This document shows positions 12,059 to 24,895 of a stretch of DNA of 64,000 nt, in pieces. The stretch is from Acanthornis magna. Taxonomy: Eukaryota > Chordata > Aves > Passeriformes > Acanthizidae. Location: NCBI GenBank assembly GCA_036785705.1, contig JAWUZG010000051.1, positions 16,582,501 through 16,646,500 on the forward strand, given 5' to 3'. The position numbers and the translations under genes are program-made. The notes beneath the pieces were generated by a model. That model was not told the origin of the DNA and searched no databases. It was given only the letters and a program-made list of their open reading frames with translations. Within the stretch, counting starts at the first letter, position 1. Each line of letters starts with the position of its first letter.

Positions 12059-15000
12059 GCTCTGCTGCTAGCCGAGCCCCGCTGCTCCCAAGGGCAGGGT
12101 TTGGCTGAGGTGGGCCGGCCCTGGCACGTGTGAGCAGCAGGGCATGGATCCTGTTTCCTTGCACTGGCATGTGTTGCACTGTGTGGTGGGACTGTACAGG
12201 CTCAAGCCTCACGGGTGAAGTCTGAGGCTGGTCCCACCTCTGCTGCCAGGGCAGCTGCTCCAACCTGTAAAGACAAGATTCTGCCCATAGCGTGTTTTTC
12301 TCCAGCCATGCAAATGAATTTGCAGGTAATGAAGAAGTGGGATCTAACCAGTGCTCTGCGCCACCTACCTGTGTCAGAGCTGCTGGCATTCCTGTCCTCC
12401 TTTTCTCCCTGCTGAAAGCCCCTGAGCTGGCAGCTCCATGTAGCTGCCCTCCCACGGTCAGCCAGAGAGACCTGGCTTCCAGCACTGCCAGTTCAGCTGT
12501 GAACAGACATCCACCAGTTGCTTGCTGCATTCTCCTGCATGAGCCATGCAAAATATTTGGATCCTGGCTGCAGAAGGTCCTGCACCCTGCTTCTTTCTAG
12601 CCCTTGCAAGAAACTGCCTTGCTTTCCCTGGTTAAGCACATTCCTTCCTCTCTCCCTTCTTCGCTCTGCCCTGCAGCAATTTCCGAAGCATTTTCGTGGC
12701 ATCCAAGACCTGGAGACAAATTCATGAGGCACGGAGATGTGGTTTCTGTCATGTGCTCTTAGCAGGGGCAGTGGGTCCGCAAGCATGAGGGCACCCACTG
12801 TGCTCCTTTTGTGATGGTCCAGGGGTGCTTACTGTTTCATAGCTGACTCCTTCTAAGTGAAATCAAATTGCCCACCATGAGCTGACTGGGAAAATACCGT
12901 GTCTGTGCATTCTCCCCCAGGTTCCTGACTCTCAAAATAATAATTATGTGGCCTGGAAAAAATTATTATTAACCATAAACCTGGGAACTGCTTCTATTAT
13001 TCAGCTTTACGGGAATCCATACAGCTTCCATTGAAGGGGATTATTTACCTAGGCCCTGAGAAAAAGTGGAGGAGCCTGCATGCTCCTTCTGGCTATTGTA
13101 CTGCCAAATCCCATGGCGAGGCGCCTGGAGAGTGGTTTCCTCTAGCTGTCATTAATCCTTGTGGGCTTGACGACCTCAGTACATGGCATCCTTTGGGTCA
13201 CCGGCTGCTGGGAAGCCAGACCATTGTTTCAGGTCTTTTGCCCCAGACAGAGGGCTTGCTGAAGCTGAGGAACAAGGCTTTTCAGGGTGTCCCCATCACA
13301 AAGTGACTGCTTTGCAGCCTGGCAGTTGCTAAGGCCTTTCCTAGCTCTGCTGCTGGGAAGCCAGCTGGATTTGGACCCATTTTGATGAGGCCAAAGGAAG
13401 GATTGGCCCCAGGATGTCCCAGTATGAGCGGTGCCCACCCTGCATGAGGATGAGCAACTGTAAGGGGTGGCTCCACCATAGCCTCCATGGGTAGGATGGG
13501 ACACCCAGGACCCTCCACTTTCTCCTGGTCTCTAACTCCCAGCCTGATCTTCTAGTCCCTGCAGTGAGAAGCGGGAAGACCCAGCTTAAATTCAGTGCAT
13601 GAATTGAAGCAAAGGAAATGTTTTTTCTCTAAGAGCTAAAAGGAATCTTGCAGGGAGGCTTTCTAATAGGGATGTTGCCCATGGCATGTGTGCGCACAAA
13701 TGCACATGTAAAGAATTGTGGCATGGAGGGAAACCCCAACAGGCCCTTCATTCTTGCCATGGGCTTGCGGAGCCCTTTGAGGTTTCTTTATGGTGAGAAC
13801 TTTAGAGGAAGGAACAGAAATCTGAGTATTTTCCAAGCCAGGGTTCAAAGGGGGTTTATAGCTCTGGTGGGAAAGTCTCTGTTCAGGATTGCATTGCTCT
13901 CAGCACAAACTACACTTTAGGGACAGCTCAGAAGGAAGCAAGCTGTGATTTCTTCCCTGCTGATGCTGGCAGGCAGTGCACCAGCAAGCTTGGAAAGAGC
14001 TGCCTTTTCTTTCTCTAGGTGAGGCATGGGAAGGTGAACTGGGAATGCCTACATGTGGGCAAGGCCCCACAATGGTCCCCACTCCTCTCCCTCTCAGGCC
14101 TTCAGGAAGGCCACAGAGCAAAACAGCCAGCTCCTACTGCCACCACATTGTGACTAGAAGCTCTCCTCCCTGCCTTGCAGCTGGAGCTCCCTCTTCCTGC
14201 CCTCTTCAGGGGTGTTGGGTGCCACCAGAGCTTTGCAAGTGGCAGCAATATTATTTTGATGCTGCAATCACTCCTTTTTGGTAACTCACTGCTTTGTGAG
14301 GTGCTGCTAATGGATTAGGAGAGGGATGAGAAAGCCACTTTTTACAGCAGCCCAGCAGTGATGCCAGAAGTGCATTCAGGATCTGAAGAAGGTCTGTCTG
14401 ATGGCCCCCATAAGCAGAGCTGTGCTACTGTCCCCACCACTGCCACCTGGGCAAGGGACACAAGACCCACAATCTGTGGGTCTTCCCAACCCATACAGCA
14501 TGGGGCTCCCTCAGAGACCCCTGAGTTGGGGCATTGCATGGCCCCGTGCACAGTGCTGGTCCAGGGCTGGGGACATGCCAGTGTGGCTCTGTGCCTGGGC
14601 TCCCAGCCCACGCCTCAAGTGCAGAGCTGCAGGGACCCAGCTGTGCAGCTGTCCTGGGCCGCCTCTGTGCCTCCAGGGATCACAAAACACCAGCGTGGCC
14701 CAAGGGACCTGCCCAGGGTTCCCCTGAGAGTCTGCAGCAGAACAAATCTCCAAGCTTTGCGTGACCCAGCCGGTGCCTGGCGAATGCAGAGCCACCCTGG
14801 TCCCTACACCAGCCTTCCCAGCACAGGAGGAGTGGGATGATGCTGCTCTCAGGCATCAGTCCCTCCATATCCCTGATTTTACCCAGCAAGAGACATGCAG
14901 GGGTGTGGAGGGACACCCTTGCCCTCCCACGTGTTCAGCGGATGTGGGCCACAGTGGCAGCCGGACAGAGCTGCTTTCTCCAGCACAGTGCTGCCATTGT

Positions 15001-18000
15001 CCAGCTGGGCCTCTCATCCCCACCAGGCAGGCACAGCCGGGACCTCTGTGGCCCAGCAGCACAGACAACAAGGCGAAGGGGATGGATGCAAGGCTCTGGA
15101 GCAGGCAGCCCACCTTCGTGTCCCCACGGTGCAGCCCCACTGCTTTTTGGATTTCTGTGCAAAAGATTATATTAGGCAGTACAGTAAGGTGGTGGCTAAA
15201 AGAGGGAAAATCTGAATGAATACAGGGGGGAAGGGAGAGCAGATGACGCCGAGATGTGAGGGGCAAGACACAGCCAGTGAGGCAGAGCTGGGCTGCGAGC
15301 CGGAGAGGAAAAGCCATGAGCCCCGTGGGAGCTGGGATGTGGGAAGAGACAATGCGATGGAGGGGAAGGAGCCAGCTCCCACTCTGGGACAGGCACAAGG
15401 CTGCAATTACAGAGTGGAGACAGTAAGTCTGCCCAGGCTGGGAAGTTTCCTTCTGCCATGGACACGGGGTCGTGCAGGGGCAGAAGCCCACTGTGCCTGC
15501 TCTGTGCCCCCGCACACAGCTCCCCTTCGACTTGCACCACTGAGGGGGTAGAAGCCCCGAGGGCAGACACTGGCAGTACCTGTGGCTTCAAGGTGCAGGG
15601 GCTTTGCTCTGCAGCGCTGGCACGAGATATCCAGGTTGCTCTGTGCTTGCATTGCAGTGGCACAGTCACACCAGGCCCCCTTCCCTGGCTGTCCTGGGCA
15701 GCCCCCTCCTGCCTCCTAAACCAGCTGATCAAACACCAATGTCCTCCAGGCAGGCAGATTGCTTCGCCACCTACCTCTCAGAGCTAGCACCCTTCAGCAG
15801 GCTTCTGGGATTTTCCTGGATGAAGGATGCTATGGAAATATGCAACTCCAGAGCACAAGCTCTGGTTTTAGAGTCCTCCTCTGCACTGTGATTATCTAGC
15901 TCCCAATGGAAAATTCAAGTTTGTTTAGAAACAAAGTCTCTGGGTTTGGCTTGGAAAGGCTCAGAAATACCGTGCAAGGGTCACAAACTTTTAACACAAG
16001 CCATGTTTGGCTGGGGCTGTAAAAGGGGAGGGAGGTAGAGAAGGAATATGAGCACACACCATTTTTGCTACCGCAGACTTGGCTGGGAAACTTTTTGTGC
16101 TTCACTCTCTCTGGGCATAAAGGTCCAAGAAAAGAGTTAGGTGCTCTAAAAAGAAAGTAAATGAGTTATGCAGCCAGGGGAACTGATTTCCAAATTTGCT
16201 TTTTATGACTCATTTTCACCATCCAGCCAAGAGGCAGATGAAGCGGAGCTCCTGCAACCTTCTGCTGGAGTGACAGCAAAGGGAGATGTTTGAAAAACGC
16301 CAGCAACTCCTGGCAGGGACAGAAGAAAGAGGAGAGCCCTGGTGAAGCAACAGTGGGTTTTTTAAAATATAAAATAATATACTTCACACTTGCAGTGGTT
16401 TTTGCTTCCTGATCAACAGTTTTAAGCCTACCCAACTGCTTTCCTCTTTTTCTGGTCATTTTAAGATCTTTTTACTGAGGTGAAATTAAGTACGATGTGG
16501 GGGAGGAGACCTGATGGTTTTCCTGCCATTCTCACCTGCGTGGGAGCAGCGGGAGCTGGGACTTAAGGCAGCACCATGTATTCATGGACCAGGCAGTGAC
16601 AGAGAAGTGTGGAAGATCACCACAGAGTATTTAGAGCTGTGCAGCAATAACAGCTAATTTGCTTTTGCCTAAAGAGCGGTTGGGGTTGGTTTTGTTTCAT
16701 TTTAAATAAAGACATTTGGACTCCAAAGGTCATTTCCGTGGAATAACAATGCTCCTTTCAGAAAGGGGCACCAGCAGGGTCTCCGTTACTCCCAGTGCTC
16801 CCAGTCTGGTTTGAAAGCCCAGCTGCAGCTCAGCCAGGCGAGCATCCCCTGGGCTGCCCTCTACACATTGCAGCAGCTGCTGCCCCAGTGCCCCCGTCAC
16901 GGGAAGCGCAGGAGCTCAGGAAGGAGTGTTGGCTTCTCTGCTGGGGTGTTTGCAAGCCTCAGAGCCTATTTGACAGTAAAATGAGGATGGTGTCCAGTCC
17001 CTCTCCCCCCTCAACCCAACCTCGGCTGCACCCCTGTGCCTTCTGGGAGTGCTGGCAGAGGATGGTGCATCCTCAGCAGGCCACATACAGCTGAAGGTTT
17101 TCCTCCTCCTCATAAGGTGTGGCATGAGGATCAGATATGATCAAAAAATCTGATTTTAAAATAGGTTTTTTTGCAGTGTGAGAAGGTTTTCCATGAGCTG
17201 CTGTCTTTCAATAGCAGGAGAATGTGCCTCACTGACTTCAGTGAAATTGGTACCATGATCTGTATCCATGCAAGTATATCGAAGCTAGGCAATGCAGGAA
17301 GCATTCAGCAGAGCTGGGTGAAAAAGCAGGCAACTTGGTTCCCAGATCCAGTTACATCACATACTTATTTTCCTACATGCTTCCTAAATAACTACTCTCT
17401 CAGCCTTTAAGCAGGCAGAAAGCATTGGAGCTGTGAAAAAGTAAACTTGAGGCTCAGGCTGTTCTCTGTTTTGCAGGCATGTATTTGCCAAAAATTTCCT
17501 CTCTGCTTCAGTGCAGCCTCCAGCATCACTTCCTATCTGTCAGTCTTCAAATTTCAGGGCACTTTGCTTTAAAAGTACCTTATCTTTGATTCTGTGGGGG
17601 AAAGGATCTTCAAAAAGAAAAAAGCCCTTGAGTTAAAAAGAGGTCCCCTCCTTAGCGAGCACTGCTGTTTGTCACCCTCTCAGAAATTTGTAAACCCTTT
17701 TCTCTGTATTTATCTAACTCTGCTATTTTGGGATTTGCCATAACTGTCCGCACCAATGAGGTGTGTGTGGAGGGGAGAGTGTTTGTGCTGTTTAGCTGAT
17801 ATTTTTGGTCAGTGCAGTGCTCATTTCTGGGAACTTGGGTACCATGGGAAGATGCAATTCTGATCACCTCATCTTTCTGCCTTGTCTTCCTCTTCTGAGA
17901 GCATTGATGCCTACAATGGCTCAGCAGTCCCCAGCATAGATGCCTCTGGGTATGCCAACAGCTGGAGGTGAGAGGAGAAGGAGACTAGGATGGATGGCAC

Positions 18001-19119
18001 AACCAGGTGCAGCTGGACCTCTTCTCCCATTCCAGCACTCTTGTAGCTGCAGGAAAATTCATCATGGCAGCTAAAGGACATCTGCACAATTTTGCTTCCC
18101 GGGGGCATGGTGAGACTGTGATGGTCCACAGGAGAAGGCAGTTTACCTCCTCTTCTCTTTCCAAAGTGGCCCTGGCAATTCCCAGCCAGCCAGCTCCTGT
18201 GTGGGAAAGAGCAGCATGGGCCAAATGTGGCCAACCAGGAACAGAAAGGAAAGGACTTCATCAGCCCACAGTCCTCCGCAGGAAGGACTCTGTGAGTGCA
18301 CATATGTTGTATGCATGCATGTGTGTTTAAGTACCTTAATACCCTACAGCTTACAAGACACTCATAATTTTAATTTTCTTGTCTGGCAAGGGCCTTTCCA
18401 AACCAAAGGGCACTGAACACGACTTTGGTTAAACACAGTTAACTATGTCTGCCCTATGCTGCTCTCTTTTGTTGTCAGCAGAGTCCTAGCCTAACCAAAG
18501 TCATGCTCAGAGCCATTGTGCATCTACTGGTCATACACAAAGGTCATCCAAATTTCTTGGAAGCTTGCAGGAAAAATTTTTTTCAGTTCCAGAGTTTTGA
18601 TTAGGGCTTGTCTTCCAGTAGCCAGGAGGTCACAGCGTCTGCACAGATCACAACCTGAACATCTGCATCCTATTACACAGCATAGTGATTATTTTTCAAC
18701 ATTCCCCATGTCTTCTAGCAATGACAGTGGTGATTAAAGCCTGGCGTGGATTCCTGAGTAGCATTTCAGCTTCCTTAATTTTTGCATCCTGACTGTAAAC
18801 AGGAGAAGAGGGCTTTCCTTGGGCACTAGGTCAGGAAGCCCATGTGCCTCAGGGCGATGTTGACGCACTGATGAAAGCGGAGATGTCAACTGGTACAAAG
18901 CAGCTGAACAAACCTGCCAAGGGGTGCCAACAATAGCAGGATGTCACTGCAGCTCACAGGGAGGAGATTTCCATTCATTGATTTGGCTCCCATGCCAAAA
19001 GCCGTCCAGTGGTCCAAGGAATAAAGCCATTGTCTTCAGGAACTGACCTGGAGCAGACTCTGGTTGCTCAGAGCGAGTGACGGGGATTTGGTTTCCCATC
19101 TGCAGTGCCACAGCAGCAA

Positions 19120-19138
19120 GAGGAGGAGGAGGAGGAGG
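19120..19138 (+). repeat. GGA trinucleotide microsatellite
   Basis: About six GGA/AGG units following a short CAG run. Confidence 0.9.
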
Positions 19139-21225
19139 TGTGTGAGGCAGGCTCTGGGCAGGGCACCTCTGGGCAGCCCCCTTTCAACTTCTCACATGGT
19201 CTGGAGCCCCTGCTACAATGGGGCTCCATAAACCTTGTTGAAGCCTGAGACTTTATTTTTCTCCTTGGCGGAGGGAGAGGAGACAGGTCAGGGAGATCAA
19301 GGAGCCAGGAGGAAAAGGATTATTCATGTCAAGTCTATAGGAAGAGCCTGGAGCTGCTAAGCAAGTATTCCAGACAGGAGACAGTTTCAAAATTTCCTGA
19401 GAAAGGATTTTACTTTCTCTCTTCATTATGCACGGTGGCATTAATGACCCCACATTTCTGGGCTATTGGGTTTGGGCTTGTGCAGGTCAGCATTCAAAAT
19501 TCAAAAAACTTACTTCACCATAACTTTCCCTACAAGTCTGTAAGGCAGCCAAAGGTAGGAAACTGTCTATAAATGAGGGCAACTGCTCTGGGTGGGTCCC
19601 AGCACTGAAAGCAGCTGCTGTCTACAGTCTGGATCCAGCCAGAGAGGAGAGAGGACAGAAGAGGCCAGACCCATCCAGCCACTCACCCCTTCCCCTAGCA
19701 AGAGGGGCTGTGGCACATACCACGGTGCATGCCCTGAGGAGCAGCTCCTGCTGCTTCTCCTCACCACAGGCCTCTGCAGCTCCTCCTGTCCTGGTCCCTC
19801 ATTACCTGCCTGGTATTTCTCTGCTTGGCTCTCCGTCTGTCCGTCTGTGTCCTCCTCGGCGTGTGCCACTGTCCTGTCCCCATGTGCCTGCCTGCACATG
19901 CACCCCGTCTGCGTGTCTCCCTTGGCCCCAGCGTGTCTTGCTCTCAGTAATGGCTCAGGTTGCCTGGGGCTGCCTGCACATCTACGTCCATCTGTGTTTT
20001 TCTGCTCAGTTACGCTCGTGTGCCTCTCCCTGCGGCCGCCTTCCAGCGCCTGCCTGCATCTCTGCTTGCATTTGTACATCTCCCTCCACTGGCCCTTTTT
20101 ATCCTGGTAAACAGGACAGGCACGTGCATCCAAGCCCCGTGTGCCCAAGTTGGCTGGAATTGCATCGGCTGAGAGCCAAGACAAAGGACAGGGAAGAGGA
20201 GGAGTGGTGGGGGAAGCGAAGGGAAGCGAAAGGGCTATTGGAAAAGGCCTAGGGGACAGCCCAGCTTCTTGTTGCCTTTGCACTGCTCTCATGGAAAAGA
20301 TCTTCAGATAAGCCTACTCGTTAAGATAACGATAGATAACCTAGTGTCCCCAAGCCACCAAGCTGGAGGTGAAGAGAAGCTCTCCTTGATCCTCCAAGAC
20401 AAGAAAGGACAGGATGAACCAAGGCAGCTACCTCTTGGGCTAATGGGGGTCAAGGGTGGGGGGCACAGATGCACATCAGAGCTCAGGCAAAAGGGGAGGG
20501 CTGCAAAGGGGGTTGGAAAAGGCAGACTCAAGGCAAAAATTCTCCAATTTTAGAAAATTGCAGGCTGTGCAATTAAGGCTGGTTAAAATAGGAGCAACAT
20601 TACACCCCTCCCTCACAGAGAAAGGGCAGCAGGCTTGGAAATACCTTCTCAGAGCCTTGGTTAAAAATTTGTCCCCTACACTGGGCACCACATCACACAC
20701 CAGATGAACTGCTACCTGCATGAGGGGCTTCCATACTGTGCCCACAGGTGTGCTGGTGCAGGGGCAGGATGCTGCAGCAAAGGCATGTTGGGACTTTCCA
20801 AAAGCGTTTGCAAAGGGCAGGGGAGCTGTGGCTGCTGTGGGTTTTGGAGAGTGCAGAGGACACTGACAAATTACAAAAAGCAGAAAGGTCAGATAAGAAA
20901 CCCTGGAAGAGGAGGGGCTGGCAAGGTTTCTGGAGATATAGCTGGGAGGAGGGATGGAGCAGGTTGGCTCTCGCTTCTTACATGGTAAGTGCCACTCAAG
21001 TGGTCAGAGGCACCCTGGAGCACTGGCAATGCTGGCAGTGTACGCGTGTGCAGGGAGACGCAGGGCTGGGCAGACAGGAAGAGACACAGAGGCAGGCACA
21101 AGATGAGTCAGCTGTACCAGCTGATGACTGGGGAGGTCCTGGAAGATGTCAACATTTCTGCCTCACTTTCTGGAAAATACCCAGTCTTGATGGAAAACTA
21201 CTGCAGCAGAAGTTACTAACACAAG

Positions 21226-21311
21226 TCCTGCTTTGAATACCTGGCCAAAACCAACACAGCAGTGCTTGCTTTCCCAAATTTTAATATGACTCCTTTAGTC
21301 CTATAGGGAGC
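21226..21311 (+). repeat. Diverged direct repeat, copy A
   Basis: 86 bp that align without gaps to 23835-23920, with about 71 of 86 bases identical by eye. The best-kept core is TCCCAAATTTTAATA. It lies 70 bp beyond the stop codon of the 138-codon minus-strand ORF, in its presumed 3' flank. Repeat family not recognised. Confidence 0.7.
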
Positions 21312-21380
21312 TAAAGAAGCCTTAATAAAGTGGTTGACACAATTGAAGGAAGGGATGTCACCCAGACAGCCTGGGCAAAC

Positions 21381-21797
21381 TTAAGAAGAGGGCAAATCCA
21401 AGGTCAAGTTGTTGCGCCTTGGGCGATTGTGATCATAAACTCTTAATCCAATTTCAATCTCAGCGATTTCTTCTGGGAGATCAGGACAGAAGATTCTAAG
21501 TAATCGAGGAGGTGCCTGAAGCTTCCTTCTTCGCCTGGCCAGCCAGCACATGACAGCAAGCAGGAGCAGGGCAACTGCAGTGGTCCAAAACAGCCACCCA
21601 GAAAAGAGCCTGGCTTCCTCTGCATCCTTGCTATTCTCAAGCTCCTGTAGCAGGTGAATCAACTCCTGGTGCAGATACACCTCACGCTCCAGCATCTGTT
21701 TGGCTGTGGCTCTGCTGATCTGGTGACGGTGCTGCAGACCAGGCTGGAAGATGTTTCTGGCCACTGAAGCTAGGAGGAGAGCAGTTGCTGCAGCCAT
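21381..21797 (-). CDS. Putative ITPRIP-like membrane protein, N-terminal part only
   Basis: 138 codons. The ATG lies in an excellent context (GCCATGG), just after a pyrimidine tract ending CTCCAG that looks like a splice acceptor, as expected for a coding exon behind a 5' UTR exon. The protein has a hydrophobic N-terminus (1-14), a coil with QMLEREVYLHQELIHLLQEL (about 33-52), one transmembrane segment (about 68-87, GWLFW...VMCWLA) and a basic stop-transfer RRRRK at 88-92. This order resembles avian ITPRIPL1-like proteins. Those continue into a large Mab-21 domain; here only about 46 unrelated residues follow before the stop. An ATTAAA on the minus strand at 21280-21285 could be its polyadenylation signal. 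It may be a truncated paralogue, a small functional protein or a pseudogene fragment. Confidence 0.5.
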   Translation of the reverse strand: MAAATALLLASVARNIFQPGLQHRHQISRATAKQMLEREVYLHQELIHLLQELENSKDAEEARLFSGWLFWTTAVALLLLAVMCWLARRRRKLQAPPRLLRIFCPDLPEEIAEIEIGLRVYDHNRPRRNNLTLDLPSS

Positions 21798-23834
21798 GGC
21801 CTGGAGCAGGTGGGAGGAAAGGGGGCTCGTCAGGTCTGGGTGGGAGAGAGTAGGGAGCTTGGGGCACCCACCACATTCCCAAAGCCTTTCTGGGCATCTG
21901 CCATCTCTGGGAGCCTCAAGCCTCTCTGCCCCAGACTCAAGGGCAGTACTGTGCCCTACCCTGAGGGCTTGGCTCTCTCTCTGTTTCAGAGCCCCCTGGT
22001 ATCTGCCTCATCCTCCATCCAGCCCAGTCTTCCTCCCGCATTTGCACTCACCAGTCACCTGAGTCCTACATGAGTCCAGCTGTGGTGAGGCTGGGACTGC
22101 TTACTGATGCCCCTGGTGACTTCTCCCACTGTGACATGTCCTCCATGATGTCACAGCCACCAGAGCCACATCACCCAGCCAGCACTGTCCCCACCACCCA
22201 GCTCAGCAAGGCCTGGCCACCACACCAAGAGCAAACCCCCACCTGCACCCCATCCTCCCAGGGATGCTCTTGACAAAGAGACTCCCCTCCAAAGCTGTAA
22301 TTGAAATGAAAATGGGGACTGCAGGTGGATGTCCCTGACCTAAGGGTGCAATGTTTCCTGGGCCAGGTGGTCTGACTCCAAGTTACCTCACAAAGAAGAG
22401 CTACGAGCCCTTGTGCAGAGAAAACTCTCCTCCCTCTCATCCTCTTGGCTGCTTTCTGCTGGGGCAGGGCATATAGATAGCAGCTAATTTAAGACAAATT
22501 TTTAAAAAATCAGTGCAGCCACAGCTAAAGGTCAAGAGAGGGATTCCTGCAGCTGTCAGTGCTCTCAGGTACAGCAGCAGGAGGGGACATCTTCACTGCC
22601 CATGGGAGAAGGTTAAAAAAAACAACAAACTCATTACTTTTCTTACCCTCAACCAGCCATTTAACTCCCCATGCCTTCCGCTTGTTCCTTGCTATCTAAT
22701 TAAATTTCCTCAGATGACTGTGTTTCAGGGCAGAAGGCTGGTGCGGGGGGTGTGCTGGTCTCCCAGTGCCTGGCCAGCTGCAGGGAAGGAGGGGCCGTGT
22801 GCACCCCATGCTCCCTGAGTCCAGGCTCTGTCCCTGGCTGCTTTGTACAGTTGGATGGAGACAAAACCAAGGGCACAGAGCAATCACCACTGCAGGTTAG
22901 GAGATAAGCAGCCCTCTCTTAATGAGGACATGGTATACCTGGCAAGACTGTACCCCTTGTGGGGAACAACAGGCTCTTTCACTCCAGGCCCTGGCACAGC
23001 CAGGAGCAGCTGTGGGACAGAGGGAACAACAGCTGATAAATCATCTCAGCACCACGAAGCCCATGCTAAGGGCACAGCCCCGCGTCAGCTGTTGTTGGGA
23101 AGCCCTGGGATGTCCCAGGATGTTGGATTCCACCAGCAATCACAGCAAGACAGCAGTTCTGGAGGGCTACAGCTTTGCTAAAATTAGCTTTTCCAGAAAG
23201 GCAGATGGGCATGGCAGCTCTCCAGTGCCAAGGGAAAGCTGCATTTCTGCCTCCAGTATCTGCTGAGGGAAGCCAATCCCAGAGGGAAAAGGGCAGCATT
23301 ACCACACTGAGAGACCTCTGCTTGCTGCTCGGGAGGTAAAATCCCCACTGAAAGGAGCCAAATTGTTACTGTGCATATCTAAAGGCACTGAATTATTAAG
23401 GAGAAGAGCTCTCTTAAGGCTGTAGGTGAAGCAGAGAGCTTTATAGATGGATGAAATTAAATGTAATGGACCTCTAATGGAAAACCACCTGATTCACTCT
23501 GGCTGAAGAGCAAACCCAAGCAGCTGGAGTGAGTGTGGTACAGACCATTATTTCCCCAGGGAACAACTGGGTTTAGTAGTCCTTTGCAGCATTTTGGAGT
23601 ATTACAGTGAGCCCGTGATGGAGAGATACTCCCTCCCACCACGTTCTCCAAGAATATTCACAATCCAGCCTTTGCTTTTTCTGGATGAGCCCAAAACAGC
23701 TTTTCCCTGTCTCACCAGTGCACACTTCCACGTGATTAAGGTCATATAAGAGCTAGCTGTTGTTTCCAAGCGTCCTGAATTTGCCAAAATTAGTCTGGAT
23801 TTGTGGAAACTGGCTTCCTGAGACCTTGGGCACT
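21798..23834. other. Intergenic, upstream side of the ITPRIP-like ORF
   Basis: No gene recognised. The pyrimidine tract ending at 21800 on the minus strand is the likely acceptor for the ORF's exon. A TGATGTCA CRE-like word lies near 22147. Any upstream non-coding exon is not identifiable. Confidence 0.5.
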
Positions 23835-23920
23835 TCCTGCTTTAAATAACAGGCCAAACACAGCACAGCAATGCTTGCTCTCCCAAATTTTAATACGACA
23901 CTTTTAGTCTCATGTGGAGC
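23835..23920 (+). repeat. Diverged direct repeat, copy B
   Basis: Same orientation as copy A, about 2.6 kb away, and about 120 bp before the CR1 endonuclease fragment. It may be part of an unrecognised interspersed repeat or of a local duplication. Confidence 0.7.
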
Positions 23921-24042
23921 CACAAATTAAAAAGTTCATTTATCTGAGTGTCAGAGTGGAACCATGAAACACCAACACTTTAGGAAGTTGCAGGGAAATA
24001 CCTGTAAATCATCCGAAAGGAGTTAGAGAGGGCTCTTCCTAA

Positions 24043-24895
24043 AAGGTAAGGAAGCTGATAGCCCAGCTGAAGTGTGTCTACACCAATGCACACAGCATGG
24101 GAAACAAGCAGGAGGAGCAGTAAACCATGGTGCAATTAGAAAACGATGACGTAATTGCTACCCCAGAAACACGGTGGGATGAGTAGCACAAATGGAACAC
24201 TACAATTGAAGGCTACAAGCTTTCCGGAAGAGACAGGATGGGAAGGAGGGAGGGTTGTGGTGCTCTACGGTAAGGGGTCGATGGATTGTGGAGAGCTGCC
24301 TCTGAGAAACAGCCACAAACAGGTTGAGAGCTTGTGGATTAAAATCGAGGACGGGACCACCAAAGGACAGCTTGTGGGTGGGGTCTGTTCCAGGTGCCTG
24401 ACTGGTTGATGAAGCTTCTTGCTTCAGCTACAGAAGCCTCACACCCACGTGCTTTCATCCAGATGGAGGATTTCAATCATCCAGATATCTGCTGGGAAAG
24501 CAGTCCAGCTGGCTGTCAGCAATCCAGGAGACTCCTGGAGTGCCTAGAGGACAACCTACTCATCCAGATATTGGACAAACCAGCCAGAGAAGTGTTGCTG
24601 GACTGGGTGCTCACATGTGCTGATGAGCTCATCAGAGAAGTTAAGTGGAGGCAGTCTGGGCTGTAGCAGCCAGGCCCCAGGTGAGTCCATGATCCTGAGG
24701 AATGTGGGTCTGGTGGGGAGCAGAGTGAACTTTGGAAGAGTGGACTTCTATCTGTTTAAAGAATTAGTGGATGAGATCCCCTGGGAAACTGCCCTTAGGG
24801 ACAGAGGAGCTGACCAGAGCCGGTAAGTCTTTCAGGCCACTGTTCTTAGCTCTCCATCCATATGAGTCAGGAATCAAGCACTGAGTAACTCTTTA
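24043..24895 (+). mobile_element. CR1 LINE internal fragment, ORF2 endonuclease region
   Basis: Translated pieces match the apurinic/apyrimidinic-endonuclease part of CR1 ORF2: QLKCVYTNAHSMGNKQ near the start, a PETRWDE block, VGGVCSR, then MEDFNHPDICWE (normally GDFNxPD), and FGRVDFYLFKELVDEIPWE near the end. Frameshifts and stops break the frame, for example the TAA at about 24121. Neither the CR1 3' tail nor the reverse transcriptase is present, so this is a dead internal piece. Both boundaries are approximate. Confidence 0.8.

Larger units (their letters stand above)
11666..21225. other. Intergenic, G+C-rich in parts, no gene recognised
   Basis: The 14.3-15.7 kb and 19.6-20.2 kb parts are G+C-rich and carry overlapping long frames on both strands. 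Their Cys/Ser/Pro/His-rich, low-acid translations are what random G+C-rich DNA gives. At 19.8-20.1 kb the plus strand is pyrimidine-rich with repeated GTCTGTC and GTGTC words. Confidence 0.65.

Noticed and set aside
11886..12551. 221-codon minus-strand frame
   Set aside because: G+C-rich intergenic sequence with a short tandem repeat; composition not protein-like.
13205..13365. Repeated phrase GCTGCTGGGAAGCCAG at two places
   Set aside because: Only about 16 bp is shared, with unrelated flanks; likely chance.
19567..20292. 241-codon minus-strand frame, with 172- and 180-codon frames on the other strand
   Set aside because: Low-complexity GTCTGTC-rich sequence opens several frames at once; none resembles a known protein.
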